Source: Pseudomonas putida (GTDB lineage: Bacteria > Pseudomonadota > Gammaproteobacteria > Pseudomonadales > Pseudomonadaceae). Taken from it: 37,034 nucleotides of DNA. Both the position numbers and the translations under genes were made by a program. Location of the stretch: NCBI RefSeq assembly GCF_028682475.1, contig NZ_JANHLE010000042.1, forward strand, positions 1 through 37,034, written 5' to 3'. Within the stretch, counting starts at the first letter, position 1, and the number at the start of each line of letters is the position of its first letter. This document shows, piece by piece, positions 1-8,260 of the stretch. Under the pieces are notes generated by a model. It ran no database searches. It saw nothing but the letters and a program-made list of their open reading frames with translations, and was not told the origin of the DNA.

Positions 1-22
1 ATGGTCCAGTGCAAACAGTACC

Positions 23-66
23 TGTGGGAGCCGGCCTTGCCGGCGATGGGCTGCGTAGCAGCCCCT
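23..66. repeat. REP element downstream of phoX
   Basis: The stretch begins TGTGGGAGCCGGC and holds two adjacent small hairpins, GCCGGC/GCCGGC and GGGCTGC/GCAGCCC. The 5' head matches the common Pseudomonas REP type (TGTGGGAGC, then a GC-rich palindrome, then GCGATGG). It sits just past the phosphatase stop codon, as REPs usually do. A related pair lies at 10697-10784. Confidence 0.75.
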
Positions 67-73
67 GCTGATC

Positions 74-1975
74 TCAGGCCCCGACGATCCCGCCATCTTC
101 CCGGCTGATCGCCATTACCGACGAACGCGGCTTGCCGTTGGGCAGGTGCTCGGGAAAGGTCGAGCCGCCGGATTCACCTGGATGCTGGATGCCGACGAAC
201 AGGGTGCGCTGGTCCGGCGCGAAGGCGATCCCGGTCACCTCACAGGCCACCGGCCCGACCATGAAACGCCGGATCTCGCCACTGACCGGGTCGGCGCAGA
301 GCATCTGGTTATTGCCCATGCCGGCAAAGTCACCGCTATTGCTGTAGTCGCCATCGGTGAGGATCCACAACCGGCCATCCGGGTCGAAGCCCAGCCCGTC
401 CGGGCTGTTGAACATGTTTTGCGGGGTAATGTTGCTTGAGCCGCCCTTGGCATCATCGGGGTGTACCGACGGGTTGCCGGCGACCACGAACAGGTCCCAG
501 TCGAAACTCATGGCGCCGTGGTCATTGTCGGTCTCGCGCCAGCGCAGGATCTGCCCGTAGAGGTTTTTCTCGCGTGGGTTGGGGCCGCCTGCCGGCTGGC
601 CTTCTTCGCCACGTTTGACGTTGTTGGTCAGGGTGCAATAGACCTGGCCGTCCTTGGGGCTGACCACGATCCATTCCGGGCGGTCCATGCGCGTGGCCTT
701 GAGCTGGCTGGCGGCCAGACGTGCATGGATCAACACCTGGGCCTGGCTGGCAAAACCGTTGGCGGCAATCAGGCCGTTCTTGCCGTGGGTCATCTCCAGC
801 CACTGGCCCTTGCCGCGCGGATGCTCGGCATTCTGGTCGCCATCGTCGAAACGCGCGACATACAGGGTGCCGTGATCGAGCAGGCTGCGGTTGGCGCTGG
901 GGTTTTTATGGTCGATGCGGTCGCGGCTGATGAATTTGTAGATGAACTCACCGCGCTCATCATCGCCCATGTAGACCACCGCCCGGCCATCGCGGGTTTC
1001 GCCGAGGGCGGCGTTTTCGTGCTTGAAACGGCCCAGGGCCGTGCGCTTGACCGGGGTCGAATCCGGGTCGAACGGATCGATCTCCACTACCCAGCCATGG
1101 CGGTTCAGCTCATTGGGGTTCTTCGCCAGGTCGAAACGCGGGTCGTGTGGGTGCCAGCCGATTTCCTTGCTGTCGATCGTCGCCCCGTAACGTTTCTGCC
1201 CGGCATCAAAGGCTTGCGCCGGATTGCTGCTGCCAAAGCAGTCGGTGAAGTTCTCTTCGCAGGTCAGGTAGGTGCCCCACGGCGTCTTGCCGTTGGCGCA
1301 GTTCTGGAACGTGCCGAGTACCTTGCGACCGCTGTTGTCGGCTGCGGTCTTCATCCAGGCATCGCCCGCCGCCGGGCCGCCGACACGGATCGGCGAGTTG
1401 CCGTGGATTCGGCGGTTGTAGGGCGAGCCCTGGACAAACTGCCACTGGCCATTGCTGCGCTTGACCTCGATCACCGAGACGCCTTCGGCAGCCTGGGCCT
1501 TGTGCACGTCTTCGGCGGAGGCCGGTTGGCCGCCATGGGCGAACAGATAGCGGTAGTTGGTGTATTCGTTGTTGATGGCCATCAACGCCCGATTGTCATC
1601 GCCGGGGAAGGGAAACAGACTCATGCCGTCGTTGTTGTCACCGAACTGCAGTTCCTGGGCTTTGGCTGTGCCCTGGCCGGATGCGTCGAAAGCCGGCGCG
1701 TCGGCGTGCAGCGGCTGGCCCCAGCTGATCAGTACCGAGGCTTTGTAACCAGGGGGCAGGCTGATGCTGTCGGCGGTGGCACTGGGGATGCTGGTAAAGC
1801 CGAGCAGGCTGCTGTTGGCAGCGCTGACGCTGGCGGCCATTACACTGCGGCTGAGCAGGTTGCCACCCAGAAACAGGGCGGCGCCGCACAGGGCACCTGC
1901 TCCGATGAAACGACGGCGACTCAGGCTGACCAGCTGTTCGAGGTCGGTGGACTGGTGTTCTTCTAATAGGTTCAT
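74..1975 (-). CDS. phoX: PhoX-family alkaline phosphatase, Tat-exported
   Basis: This 633-residue protein matches the DUF839/PhoX family, metal-dependent phosphatases that release phosphate from organic esters in the periplasm. Residues 19-45 form a twin-arginine signal: SRRRFIGAG followed by a hydrophobic stretch with small residues. Further family-type segments are TCEENFTDCFG, GDDERGEFIYKF and, near the C-terminus, SPDGLGFDPDGRLW followed by WILTDGD. The ATG at 1975 is preceded by an AGGAAG ribosome site. The gene stands alone between modE and a REP element. A candidate Pho box upstream (2008-2036) would place it under PhoB control. Family assignment is strong. Substrate range and metal content (calcium and iron in studied PhoX) are inferred from the family. 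Confidence 0.9.
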   Translation of the reverse strand: MNLLEEHQSTDLEQLVSLSRRRFIGAGALCGAALFLGGNLLSRSVMAASVSAANSSLLGFTSIPSATADSISLPPGYKASVLISWGQPLHADAPAFDASGQGTAKAQELQFGDNNDGMSLFPFPGDDNRALMAINNEYTNYRYLFAHGGQPASAEDVHKAQAAEGVSVIEVKRSNGQWQFVQGSPYNRRIHGNSPIRVGGPAAGDAWMKTAADNSGRKVLGTFQNCANGKTPWGTYLTCEENFTDCFGSSNPAQAFDAGQKRYGATIDSKEIGWHPHDPRFDLAKNPNELNRHGWVVEIDPFDPDSTPVKRTALGRFKHENAALGETRDGRAVVYMGDDERGEFIYKFISRDRIDHKNPSANRSLLDHGTLYVARFDDGDQNAEHPRGKGQWLEMTHGKNGLIAANGFASQAQVLIHARLAASQLKATRMDRPEWIVVSPKDGQVYCTLTNNVKRGEEGQPAGGPNPREKNLYGQILRWRETDNDHGAMSFDWDLFVVAGNPSVHPDDAKGGSSNITPQNMFNSPDGLGFDPDGRLWILTDGDYSNSGDFAGMGNNQMLCADPVSGEIRRFMVGPVACEVTGIAFAPDQRTLFVGIQHPGESGGSTFPEHLPNGKPRSSVMAISREDGGIVGA

Positions 1976-2007
1976 GACAGGCTTCCTGCGGGTTTGGCAG
2001 TCACCTT

Positions 2008-2036
2008 AGTCAGCGCTTATGACGGTTTTGTGTCGG
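2008..2036 (-). promoter_or_regulatory. Candidate Pho box upstream of phoX
   Basis: On the minus strand three 7-mers follow at 11-base steps: CCGACAC, AAAA, CCGTCAT, AAGC, GCTGACT. The first two match the CTGTCAT-N4-CTGTCAT Pho-box pattern at 10 of 14 positions and have the typical A-rich spacer. A weak -10 (TAAGGT) lies about 10 bases past the second 7-mer, where a PhoB-activated promoter should have it. The third unit is poor. Assignment rests on pattern and on the neighbouring phosphatase gene. Confidence 0.5.
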
Positions 2037-2038
2037 TT

Positions 2039-2803
2039 TTACAAAGGCGTTCCGATAAGGACGTAGGACGGTTGAAACTGAACGCGCAGGTTGCTTCCTG
2101 CAGCCACGGCATGGGCGTTGAGCCAGGCAGGTTCGGCGAAGGTGCACAGGGTTTGCCCGTTGCTCAATGTCAGGCGCACTTCAGTCGGCCCCTGAGGCTC
2201 GGCGAGCAGTTCCTCCACCTTGGCCTGCAGGCAGTTGTAGCCCTCCAGTGGGCGGTCGTGAGGGCTGAGCAGGGTCAGCCAGCCCGCCTTGATCAGGGCC
2301 ACCACGGTTGTGCCCGGGGTCAGTTCCAGACGCTGGGTGCTATCGCGGGTAATCAGCGCATCGATGTTCAGGTCGCCGGCCAGGGCCAGGCTGATGCGGT
2401 CGTAATGTCCTTGTGTCTCGATGGCACTGACCCGGCCGTGCAGCTGGTTGCGCGCGCTGGTGCGCAGCATCAGACGGCCCAGCAGGTCGAGATCGCTGGC
2501 GTCTTCGGCGGCTTCCAGAATCTGTGCCTGCAGTGCTTGCAGGCGCTGGTACAGGCGCAGCACCCGCTGGCCCTCCTGCGACAGCTTGGCGCCACCGCCG
2601 CCGCGGCCACCGATACTGCGCTCTACCAGCGGACTGGCCGCCAGGTTGTTGAGTTCGTCGATGGCATCCCACGCCGCTTTGTAGCTCATGCCGGCGCTCT
2701 TCGCGGCACGGGTGATCGAGCCTTGTTCGGCGATGTGTTGCAGCAGGGCGATGCGCTGCGGACGGCGAACGATGTGTTGGGTGAGCAGGGCGGGCAAGGA
2801 CAT
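2039..2803 (-). CDS. modE: ModE-type molybdate-responsive transcriptional regulator
   Basis: The protein has 254 residues, close to the usual ModE length. The N-terminal third is a LysR-like winged helix-turn-helix (GSITRAAKSAGMSYKAAW at about 28-45, then the GGRGGGGAKLSQEG wing). The C-terminal part holds two Mop/TOBE-like domains (about 115-180 and 185-254, with SARNQLHGRV and LIKAGWLTLL), which bind molybdate in the family. ModE normally represses the molybdate uptake genes modABC when molybdate is plentiful. No mod transport gene lies within this window, so its targets must be elsewhere. The ATG at 2803 has no clear ribosome site. The gene follows comF by 61 bases on the same strand and may be co-transcribed with it. 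Confidence 0.88.
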   Translation of the reverse strand: MSLPALLTQHIVRRPQRIALLQHIAEQGSITRAAKSAGMSYKAAWDAIDELNNLAASPLVERSIGGRGGGGAKLSQEGQRVLRLYQRLQALQAQILEAAEDASDLDLLGRLMLRTSARNQLHGRVSAIETQGHYDRISLALAGDLNIDALITRDSTQRLELTPGTTVVALIKAGWLTLLSPHDRPLEGYNCLQAKVEELLAEPQGPTEVRLTLSNGQTLCTFAEPAWLNAHAVAAGSNLRVQFQPSYVLIGTPL

Positions 2804-2864
2804 GTGCGGGCTACGGGCATCAAGGAAGTATCAGCCTCGAAAGTGCCCGCAGCCCGACGGCAAG

Positions 2865-3602
2865 TCAAGCGCTGCCGGGCTTGGCGGTACGTGCCAGGCA
2901 ATAGACGTCGACCCGGCGGGCACCGGCCTTGAGCAGCAGGCTGGCCAGGGCCTGGGCGGTGGCGCCGGTGGTCAGCACATCATCTACCAGCGCCAGGTGC
3001 CGACCCTCCAGGCGGTCGGCGTTTTCCACGGCAAACGCCTGGCGTAGATTGCGTTTGCGCTGCCGCGCGTTAAGGCCCTGCTGCGCCGGTGTGTCGACCA
3101 GGCGTTTGAGGACCCGTTCGTCGCAGGCGATACCGTTGTGCGCGGCCAGCCAGCGGGCCAGCATGGCAGCCTGGTTGTAACCCCGCTGGCGCAAGCGGCG
3201 ACGGCTCAGGGGCACCGGCAGGAGCAGCGCCGGGCGCGGCAGGCCGTCGTCGAAACGATGTGTCAGCCAGCGTCCCAGCAGCTGCGCCAGCAGGTAACCC
3301 AGCGGCCACTGGCTGTGGTACTTGAACCGACTGATCAGCGCATCCAGCGGAAAACCATAGTGCCAAGGCGCCTCGACCCGGTAGAAAGCCGGTGCACGGC
3401 GGCTGCATTGGCCACAGGTCAAACCGTGCATCGGCAACGGCAAGGCGCACACCTGGCAGCCATCTTCCAGCCAGGGCAGCTCGGCTTCGCAGGCGACGCA
3501 AAGCGGGTAGGGCTGTTCGGCGGTTTCATTGCACAGCAGGCAGTCATGGTTACTATTTAACCAGTTGTAAACCATGCTTTTGAGTTGTGGTTGACAGTGC
3601 AT
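2865..3602 (-). CDS. comF: ComF-family phosphoribosyltransferase-like protein
   Basis: The 245-residue protein has the ComF layout. An N-terminal zinc-finger-like region carries CLLC, CVAC, CQVC and CGQC pairs. A phosphoribosyltransferase domain follows, with the PRPP-binding loop LALVDDVLTTGATA near the C-terminus. ComF proteins are linked to DNA uptake in naturally competent species; their role in Pseudomonas is not settled. The ATG at 3602 is preferred over the Met ten codons in because AAGGA lies upstream of the first and nothing lies upstream of the second. With this start, the first dozen codons carry the BirA operator of the divergent biotin operon. The neighbouring position to bioB is common in gammaproteobacteria. 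Confidence 0.88.
   Translation of the reverse strand: MHCQPQLKSMVYNWLNSNHDCLLCNETAEQPYPLCVACEAELPWLEDGCQVCALPLPMHGLTCGQCSRRAPAFYRVEAPWHYGFPLDALISRFKYHSQWPLGYLLAQLLGRWLTHRFDDGLPRPALLLPVPLSRRRLRQRGYNQAAMLARWLAAHNGIACDERVLKRLVDTPAQQGLNARQRKRNLRQAFAVENADRLEGRHLALVDDVLTTGATAQALASLLLKAGARRVDVYCLARTAKPGSA
3565..3597. promoter_or_regulatory. BirA (biotin repressor) operator
   Basis: The sequence reads TTGTAAACC, 15 bases, then GGTTGACAG. The known BirA operator is TTGTAAACC-N15/16-GGTTTACAA, so the left half is perfect and the right half matches at 7 of 9 positions with the right spacing. It lies 95 bases upstream of bioB and its right half covers the TTGACA -35 of the likely bioB promoter. Binding of biotinyl-AMP-loaded BirA would block bioB transcription. 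It also lies within codons 2-13 of comF. Confidence 0.88.
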
Positions 3603-3619
3603 CGAGCTTCCTTAACTAT
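3591..3619 (+). promoter_or_regulatory. Candidate sigma70 promoter of the bio operon
   Basis: A perfect -35 hexamer TTGACA (3591-3596) is followed after 17 bases by AACTAT, a weak -10. The -35 overlaps the right half of the BirA operator. This predicts a leader of about 65 bases before bioB. Confidence 0.5.
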
Positions 3620-3691
3620 GCGAGCTATCCGTGATGCGCTGGCGGGCAATCCTGTCCCGGCGCCAGTCAAAGCCTAAACAAGGAACCGCCG

Positions 3692-4750
3692 ATGAGCGCC
3701 AGCACAACTGCAACAACACGTCACGACTGGACCCTGGCCGAGGTCAAGGCGCTGTTCCAGCAACCGTTCAATGACTTGCTGTTCCAGGCGCAGACCGTGC
3801 ACCGCGCGCACTTCGACGCCAACCGCGTCCAGGTTTCGACCCTCCTGTCGATCAAGACCGGCGCCTGCCCGGAAGATTGCAAATATTGTCCGCAGTCCGG
3901 TCACTACAACACCGGGCTGGAAAAACAGAAGCTGATGGAGGTGCAGAAGGTCCTCGAAGAGGCCGCTCGCGCCAAGGCCATCGGCTCTACCCGCTTCTGC
4001 ATGGGCGCGGCCTGGAAGCATCCGTCGGCCAAAGACATGCCCTACGTGCTGCAGATGGTCAAAGGGGTCAAGGCCATGGGCCTGGAAACCTGCATGACCC
4101 TCGGCAAGCTCGACCAGGAGCAGACCCAGGCGCTGGCCGAAGCCGGGCTCGACTACTACAACCACAACCTCGATACCTCGCCGGAGTTTTACGGCAGCAT
4201 CATCACCACCCGTACCTACAGCGAGCGCCTGCAGACCCTGTCCTACGTGCGTGATGCCGGGATGAAGATCTGCTCGGGCGGTATCCTCGGCATGGGCGAG
4301 TCGCTGGACGACCGCGCTGGGTTGCTGATCCAGCTGGCCAACCTGCCGGAGCACCCGGAGTCGGTGCCGATCAACATGCTGGTGAAAGTTGTCGGTACGC
4401 CGTTGGAGAATGCCGAAGAGGTCGATCCGTTCGACTTTATCCGCATGCTCGCCGTGGCGCGGATCCTGATGCCGAAATCCCACGTGCGGCTGTCGGCCGG
4501 ACGCGAAGCGATGAACGAGCAAATGCAGGCCCTGGCGTTCTTTGCCGGCGCCAACTCGATTTTCTACGGCGAAAAACTGCTGACCACCGCCAACCCGCAG
4601 GCCGACAAGGACATGCAGCTGTTCGCGCGCCTCGGCATTCAGCCTGAAGCCCGTGAAGAGCATGCCGACGAAGTTCACCAGGCGGCCATCGAACAGGCGC
4701 TGATCGAACAGAAGAGCAGCGAGCTGTTCTACAACGCCGCCTCGGCCTGA
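3692..4750 (+). CDS. bioB: Biotin synthase BioB
   Basis: This radical-SAM enzyme inserts sulfur into dethiobiotin, the last step of biotin synthesis. The 352 residues include the radical-SAM cysteines C59, C63 and C66 (CPEDCKYC) that hold the 4Fe-4S cluster. The downstream segments RFCMGAAW, YYNHNLDTS, CSGGILGMGE and the SAGRE region are typical of BioB. The ATG at 3692 follows an AAGGA site. It is the first gene of bioBFHCD, with bioF starting 7 bases past its stop. Control by BirA is indicated by the upstream operator. bioA is not in this window, which fits Pseudomonas, where it lies apart. Confidence 0.98.
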   Translation: MSASTTATTRHDWTLAEVKALFQQPFNDLLFQAQTVHRAHFDANRVQVSTLLSIKTGACPEDCKYCPQSGHYNTGLEKQKLMEVQKVLEEAARAKAIGSTRFCMGAAWKHPSAKDMPYVLQMVKGVKAMGLETCMTLGKLDQEQTQALAEAGLDYYNHNLDTSPEFYGSIITTRTYSERLQTLSYVRDAGMKICSGGILGMGESLDDRAGLLIQLANLPEHPESVPINMLVKVVGTPLENAEEVDPFDFIRMLAVARILMPKSHVRLSAGREAMNEQMQALAFFAGANSIFYGEKLLTTANPQADKDMQLFARLGIQPEAREEHADEVHQAAIEQALIEQKSSELFYNAASA

Positions 4751-4757
4751 GGCGCGC

Positions 4758-5930
4758 ATGGCTTTTGATCTTCGTGCGCGGCTGGAACAACGCCGCGTTG
4801 CCGACCTGTACCGCCAGCGCCCGCTGTTGCAGAGCCCGCAAGGCCCTGAAGTGGTGGTCGACGGTCAGCCGTTGCTGGCTTTTTGCAGCAACGACTACCT
4901 GGGCCTGGCCAGTCACCCTGAAGTGATCGCCGCCTGGCGCGCCGGTGCCGAGCGCTGGGGTGTCGGCGGTGGCGCTTCGCACCTGGTGATTGGCCACAGT
5001 ACTCCACACCATGAAGTCGAAGAGGCGCTGGCCGAACTGACCGGCCGACCGCGCGCATTGCTGTTTACCACTGGCTACATGGCTAATCTTGGCGCTTTGA
5101 CGGCGCTGGTGGGGCAGGGTGATACGGTGCTGCAGGACCGCCTCAATCATGCTTCGCTGCTTGATGCCGGACTGCTCAGCGGCGCGCGCTTCAACCGTTA
5201 CCTGCACAACGACGCGAGCAGCCTGGCCAGTCGCCTGGACAAGGCGGTGGGCAATACCCTGGTGGTCACTGACGGGGTGTTCAGCATGGATGGCGACATT
5301 GCCGACCTGCCGGCCCTGGCCGCCACCGCCAAGGCCCACGATGCCTGGTTGATGGTCGACGATGCCCATGGTTTCGGTACGCTGGGGCGCAATGGCGGCG
5401 GGATTGTCGAGCATTTCGGCCTGAGCACCGAGCAGGTGCCGGTGCTGATCGGCACGCTGGGCAAGGCCTGCGGCACGGCCGGCGCCTTTGTCGCCGGTAG
5501 CGAGGAACTGATCGAATGCCTGATCCAGTTCGCCCGCCCCTACATCTATACCACCAGCCAGCCACCGGCTTTGGCGTGTGCCACCTTGCGCAGCCTGCAA
5601 CTGCTGCGCAGCGAGCACTGGCGCCGTGAGCACCTGGCGGCGCTGATCCAGCAGTTCCGTAGTGGTGCCGAGCAGATCGGTCTGCAGTTGATGGACAGCT
5701 TCACCCCGATTCAGCCGATCCTGATCGGTGACAGTGCGCGGGCCTTGCGCCTTTCGCAAATGCTGCGCGAACGCGGCTTGCTGGTGACTGCAATCCGTCC
5801 ACCGACGGTACCGGCTGGCAGCGCGCGCCTGCGGGTAACCTTGAGCGCTGCACACAGCGCGGCTCAGGTGCAGCTATTGTTGGAGGCATTGTCCGACTGT
5901 TATCCGCTGCTGGAGCCTGCTGATGCGTAA
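4758..5930 (+). CDS. bioF: 8-amino-7-oxononanoate synthase BioF
   Basis: This PLP enzyme condenses pimeloyl-ACP with L-alanine to give 8-amino-7-oxononanoate (KAPA). The protein has 390 residues. It shows the family segments FCSNDYLGLASHP, GVGGGASHLVIGH, VDDAHGFGTLG and the PLP-binding lysine K236 in GTLGKACGTAG. It belongs to the alpha-oxoamine synthase family; the biotin context excludes the relatives KBL and ALAS. It starts 7 bases after bioB and its 3' end overlaps bioH by 8 bases, so translation is probably coupled. Confidence 0.97.
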   Translation: MAFDLRARLEQRRVADLYRQRPLLQSPQGPEVVVDGQPLLAFCSNDYLGLASHPEVIAAWRAGAERWGVGGGASHLVIGHSTPHHEVEEALAELTGRPRALLFTTGYMANLGALTALVGQGDTVLQDRLNHASLLDAGLLSGARFNRYLHNDASSLASRLDKAVGNTLVVTDGVFSMDGDIADLPALAATAKAHDAWLMVDDAHGFGTLGRNGGGIVEHFGLSTEQVPVLIGTLGKACGTAGAFVAGSEELIECLIQFARPYIYTTSQPPALACATLRSLQLLRSEHWRREHLAALIQQFRSGAEQIGLQLMDSFTPIQPILIGDSARALRLSQMLRERGLLVTAIRPPTVPAGSARLRVTLSAAHSAAQVQLLLEALSDCYPLLEPADA

Positions 5931-6654
5931 CCGACTGGTTCTTTTGCCGGGCTGGGGCCTGGGGCGTTCGGCGTTGCAGCCGCTGGTGGCGGCGCTGCGC
6001 GCCATTGATAGCGGCTTGCAGGTGGAAATCCACGACCTGCCCGACCTGGTATCGAATGACCCGCAAGACTGGCTGGACAAGCTTGACCGGCAATTGCCGC
6101 GCAATGCCTGGCTCGGCGGCTGGTCACTGGGCGGCATGCTCGCCGCCGAACTGGCGGCCCGGCGTGGCGATGACTGCTGCGGGCTGATCACCTTGGGCAG
6201 CAACCTCAGTTTCGTCAGCCGCCCGGACTGGCCACATGGCATGGCGGTAGACACCTTCCAGACCTTCCTCGAAGGCTGCCGCTATCACACCCAGGTCACG
6301 CTCAAACGCTTCATTTCGTTGTGCAGCCAGGGCGCTGAAGAGCCGCGCAGCCTGGCCCGTTTGCTCGGTGCGGCGCTGCCCGAACCTGCTCCCGAGCAAC
6401 TGGTGGCCGGCCTCGAAGTGCTCGGCCAGCTCGATACCCGGGCAGCGTTGCAGGCCTATGGCGGCCCGCAGCTGCATCTGTTTGCCGGTCGTGACGGGCT
6501 GGTGCCGGCCGAAGTCGCCGGGGTGTTGCTCGAAGAACTGCCGGACGTGGAAGTCGGGCTGCTGGAAGACAGTGCTCATGGTTTCGTGATGGAAACACCG
6601 CATGAGTTGGCGGCGGCGATAAAGGCCTTTGTACATGAGAGTGGCGATGACTGA
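5923..6654 (+). CDS. bioH: Pimeloyl-ACP methyl ester esterase BioH
   Basis: This alpha/beta hydrolase removes the methyl group from pimeloyl-ACP methyl ester, releasing pimeloyl-ACP for BioF. The 243 residues hold the nucleophile S68 in GWSLGG, an acid residue D191 in GRDGLVP, and H219 in DSAHGF. The N-terminal LLPGWGLG is the usual oxyanion-side segment of BioH. The start overlaps the end of bioF and the stop overlaps the chosen bioC start by 8 bases. The tight packing supports one transcript. Confidence 0.95.
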   Translation: MRNRLVLLPGWGLGRSALQPLVAALRAIDSGLQVEIHDLPDLVSNDPQDWLDKLDRQLPRNAWLGGWSLGGMLAAELAARRGDDCCGLITLGSNLSFVSRPDWPHGMAVDTFQTFLEGCRYHTQVTLKRFISLCSQGAEEPRSLARLLGAALPEPAPEQLVAGLEVLGQLDTRAALQAYGGPQLHLFAGRDGLVPAEVAGVLLEELPDVEVGLLEDSAHGFVMETPHELAAAIKAFVHESGDD

Positions 6655-7471
6655 TCTTTCCCAACCGGGCCTGCCCGGCGCCTTGCCCGACAAACGTCAG
6701 GTCGCGGCCTCGTTCTCACGCGCTGCCGCCAGTTACGACAGCGTTGCCGAACTGCAACGGGCGGTGGGTAACGCATTGCTTGAACAGCTGCCCGCCAGCC
6801 TTGAGCCGCAACGCTGGCTGGACCTGGGGAGTGGCACCGGCCATTTCAGCCGTGCCTTGCACAAACGCTTCCCGCAGGCTGCAGGCGTTGCTGTGGATAT
6901 CGCCGAAGGCATGCTCCAGCATGCTCGCGAGCACGGTGGGGCGCACCACCATGTGGCTGGCGATGCCGAGCGTTTGCCACTGCAGGACGCTAGCGTTGAA
7001 CTGATCTTTACCAGCCTGGCAGTGCAGTGGTGTGGCGACTTTCGCGCCGTACTCGATGAAGCCTGGCGGGTTCTGAAACCGGGCGGTGTACTGGCCTTTG
7101 CCAGCCTTTGCGCCGGCACATTGCATGAGCTGCGCGAGAGTTGGCAGGCGGTCGACGGTCTGGTGCATGTCAATCGCTTCCGCCAGCTGCAGGACTACCA
7201 GCGCCTGTGTGCCGGGAGTGCGTTGCAGGTGCTGGGGCTGGAGGTTCGCCCGCATGTGCTGCACTACCCCGATGTGCGCAGCCTGACCCACGAACTCAAG
7301 GCGCTCGGCGCGCACAACCTCAACCCGGGCCGACCTGCCGGGCTGACCGGAAGGGCACGGATGCAGGGGCTGTTGCAGGCCTATGAGCAATTTCGACAAG
7401 CGCGAGGACTGCCAGCTACCTATCAAGTAGTCTACGGTGTACTGCAAAAGCCGCTGACAGAAGGGAAGTGA
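6647..7471 (+). CDS. bioC: Malonyl-ACP O-methyltransferase BioC
   Basis: BioC methylates malonyl-ACP with S-adenosylmethionine, which lets fatty acid synthase build the pimeloyl chain. The protein has 274 residues from this start. The SAM-binding motif I is at about 57-66 (WLDLGSGTGH), followed by AVDIAEGML and the LTSLAVQWC segment typical of BioC. KRQVAASFSRAAASYD near the N-terminus is also typical. The start is uncertain: an in-frame ATG at 6635 and a TTG at 6629 exist. The ATG at 6647 was chosen because Pseudomonas BioC proteins, from memory, begin MTDLS. It overlaps the end of bioH by 8 bases. Confidence 0.94.
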   Translation: MTDLSQPGLPGALPDKRQVAASFSRAAASYDSVAELQRAVGNALLEQLPASLEPQRWLDLGSGTGHFSRALHKRFPQAAGVAVDIAEGMLQHAREHGGAHHHVAGDAERLPLQDASVELIFTSLAVQWCGDFRAVLDEAWRVLKPGGVLAFASLCAGTLHELRESWQAVDGLVHVNRFRQLQDYQRLCAGSALQVLGLEVRPHVLHYPDVRSLTHELKALGAHNLNPGRPAGLTGRARMQGLLQAYEQFRQARGLPATYQVVYGVLQKPLTEGK

Positions 7472-7472
7472 G

Positions 7473-8153
7473 ATGAGCCCAGCCTATTTCATCGCCGGAA
7501 CTGACACCGATGTCGGCAAGACCACCGTGGCTGCCGGGCTGTTGCATGCGGCGCAGCTGGCGGGCCTGAGCACGCTGGGTGCGAAACCGGTAGCCTCCGG
7601 CTGCAGCGCCAGTGCCAAAGGCTTGCGCAACGACGATGCCCTGGCGCTGATTGCCCAGAGTTCGCTCAAGCTGCCTTACGAGCAGGTCAATCCCTTCGCT
7701 TTCGAGCCCGCCATTGCCCCGCATCTGGCCGCCCGCGAAACCGGTGTGGTGCTGAGCGTGCAGGCGTTGCTGGAACCCATGCGCGCAGTGCTGGCCCAGG
7801 GCGCTGATTTCACCCTGATCGAAGGTGCCGGCGGCTGGCGGGTGCCGCTGTCCGATCAAGCCAACCTGTCGGACCTGGCCATCGCCTTGAAGCTGCCGGT
7901 GATACTGGTGGTGGGCGTGCGCCTGGGCTGTATCAACCATGCCTTGCTCAGTGCCGAAGCCATTGCCCGCGACGGCCTGCAACTGGCCGGCTGGGTGGCG
8001 AACATTGTCGACCCGCGCACCTCGCGTCTGGAAGAGAACCTGGCGAGTCTGGCCGAACGTTTGCCAGCGCCGTGCCTGGGGCGAGTGCCCAAGCTCAAGC
8101 AGGTAAGCGCTGAAGCGGTGGCTGATCACTTGCAACTGGACCTGCTGGACTAG
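7473..8153 (+). CDS. bioD: ATP-dependent dethiobiotin synthetase BioD
   Basis: BioD closes the ureido ring of dethiobiotin from 7,8-diaminononanoate, CO2 and ATP. The 226 residues start with the P-loop GTDTDVGKTT (residues 9-18; K16 contacts phosphate). They also show GAKPVASG, EGAGGWRVP and the GVRLGCINHALL segment. The gene starts one base after bioC, with an AAGGGAAG ribosome site inside the end of bioC. It is the last gene of the bio operon here. A palindrome, ATGGCA-ACA-TGCCAT at 8168-8182, lies 14 bases past its stop; it lacks a T-run, so terminator function is unproven. Confidence 0.97.
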   Translation: MSPAYFIAGTDTDVGKTTVAAGLLHAAQLAGLSTLGAKPVASGCSASAKGLRNDDALALIAQSSLKLPYEQVNPFAFEPAIAPHLAARETGVVLSVQALLEPMRAVLAQGADFTLIEGAGGWRVPLSDQANLSDLAIALKLPVILVVGVRLGCINHALLSAEAIARDGLQLAGWVANIVDPRTSRLEENLASLAERLPAPCLGRVPKLKQVSAEAVADHLQLDLLD

Positions 8154-8260
8154 CCTGCGTCTATCGTATGGCAACATGCCATTAGCGATTTCAACGGGCC
8201 TTTTGTCGGCAGGTCTGCTTCAATAGAGGCCGTTCGCCTTCAGCGTCATGGAGTTTCGAC

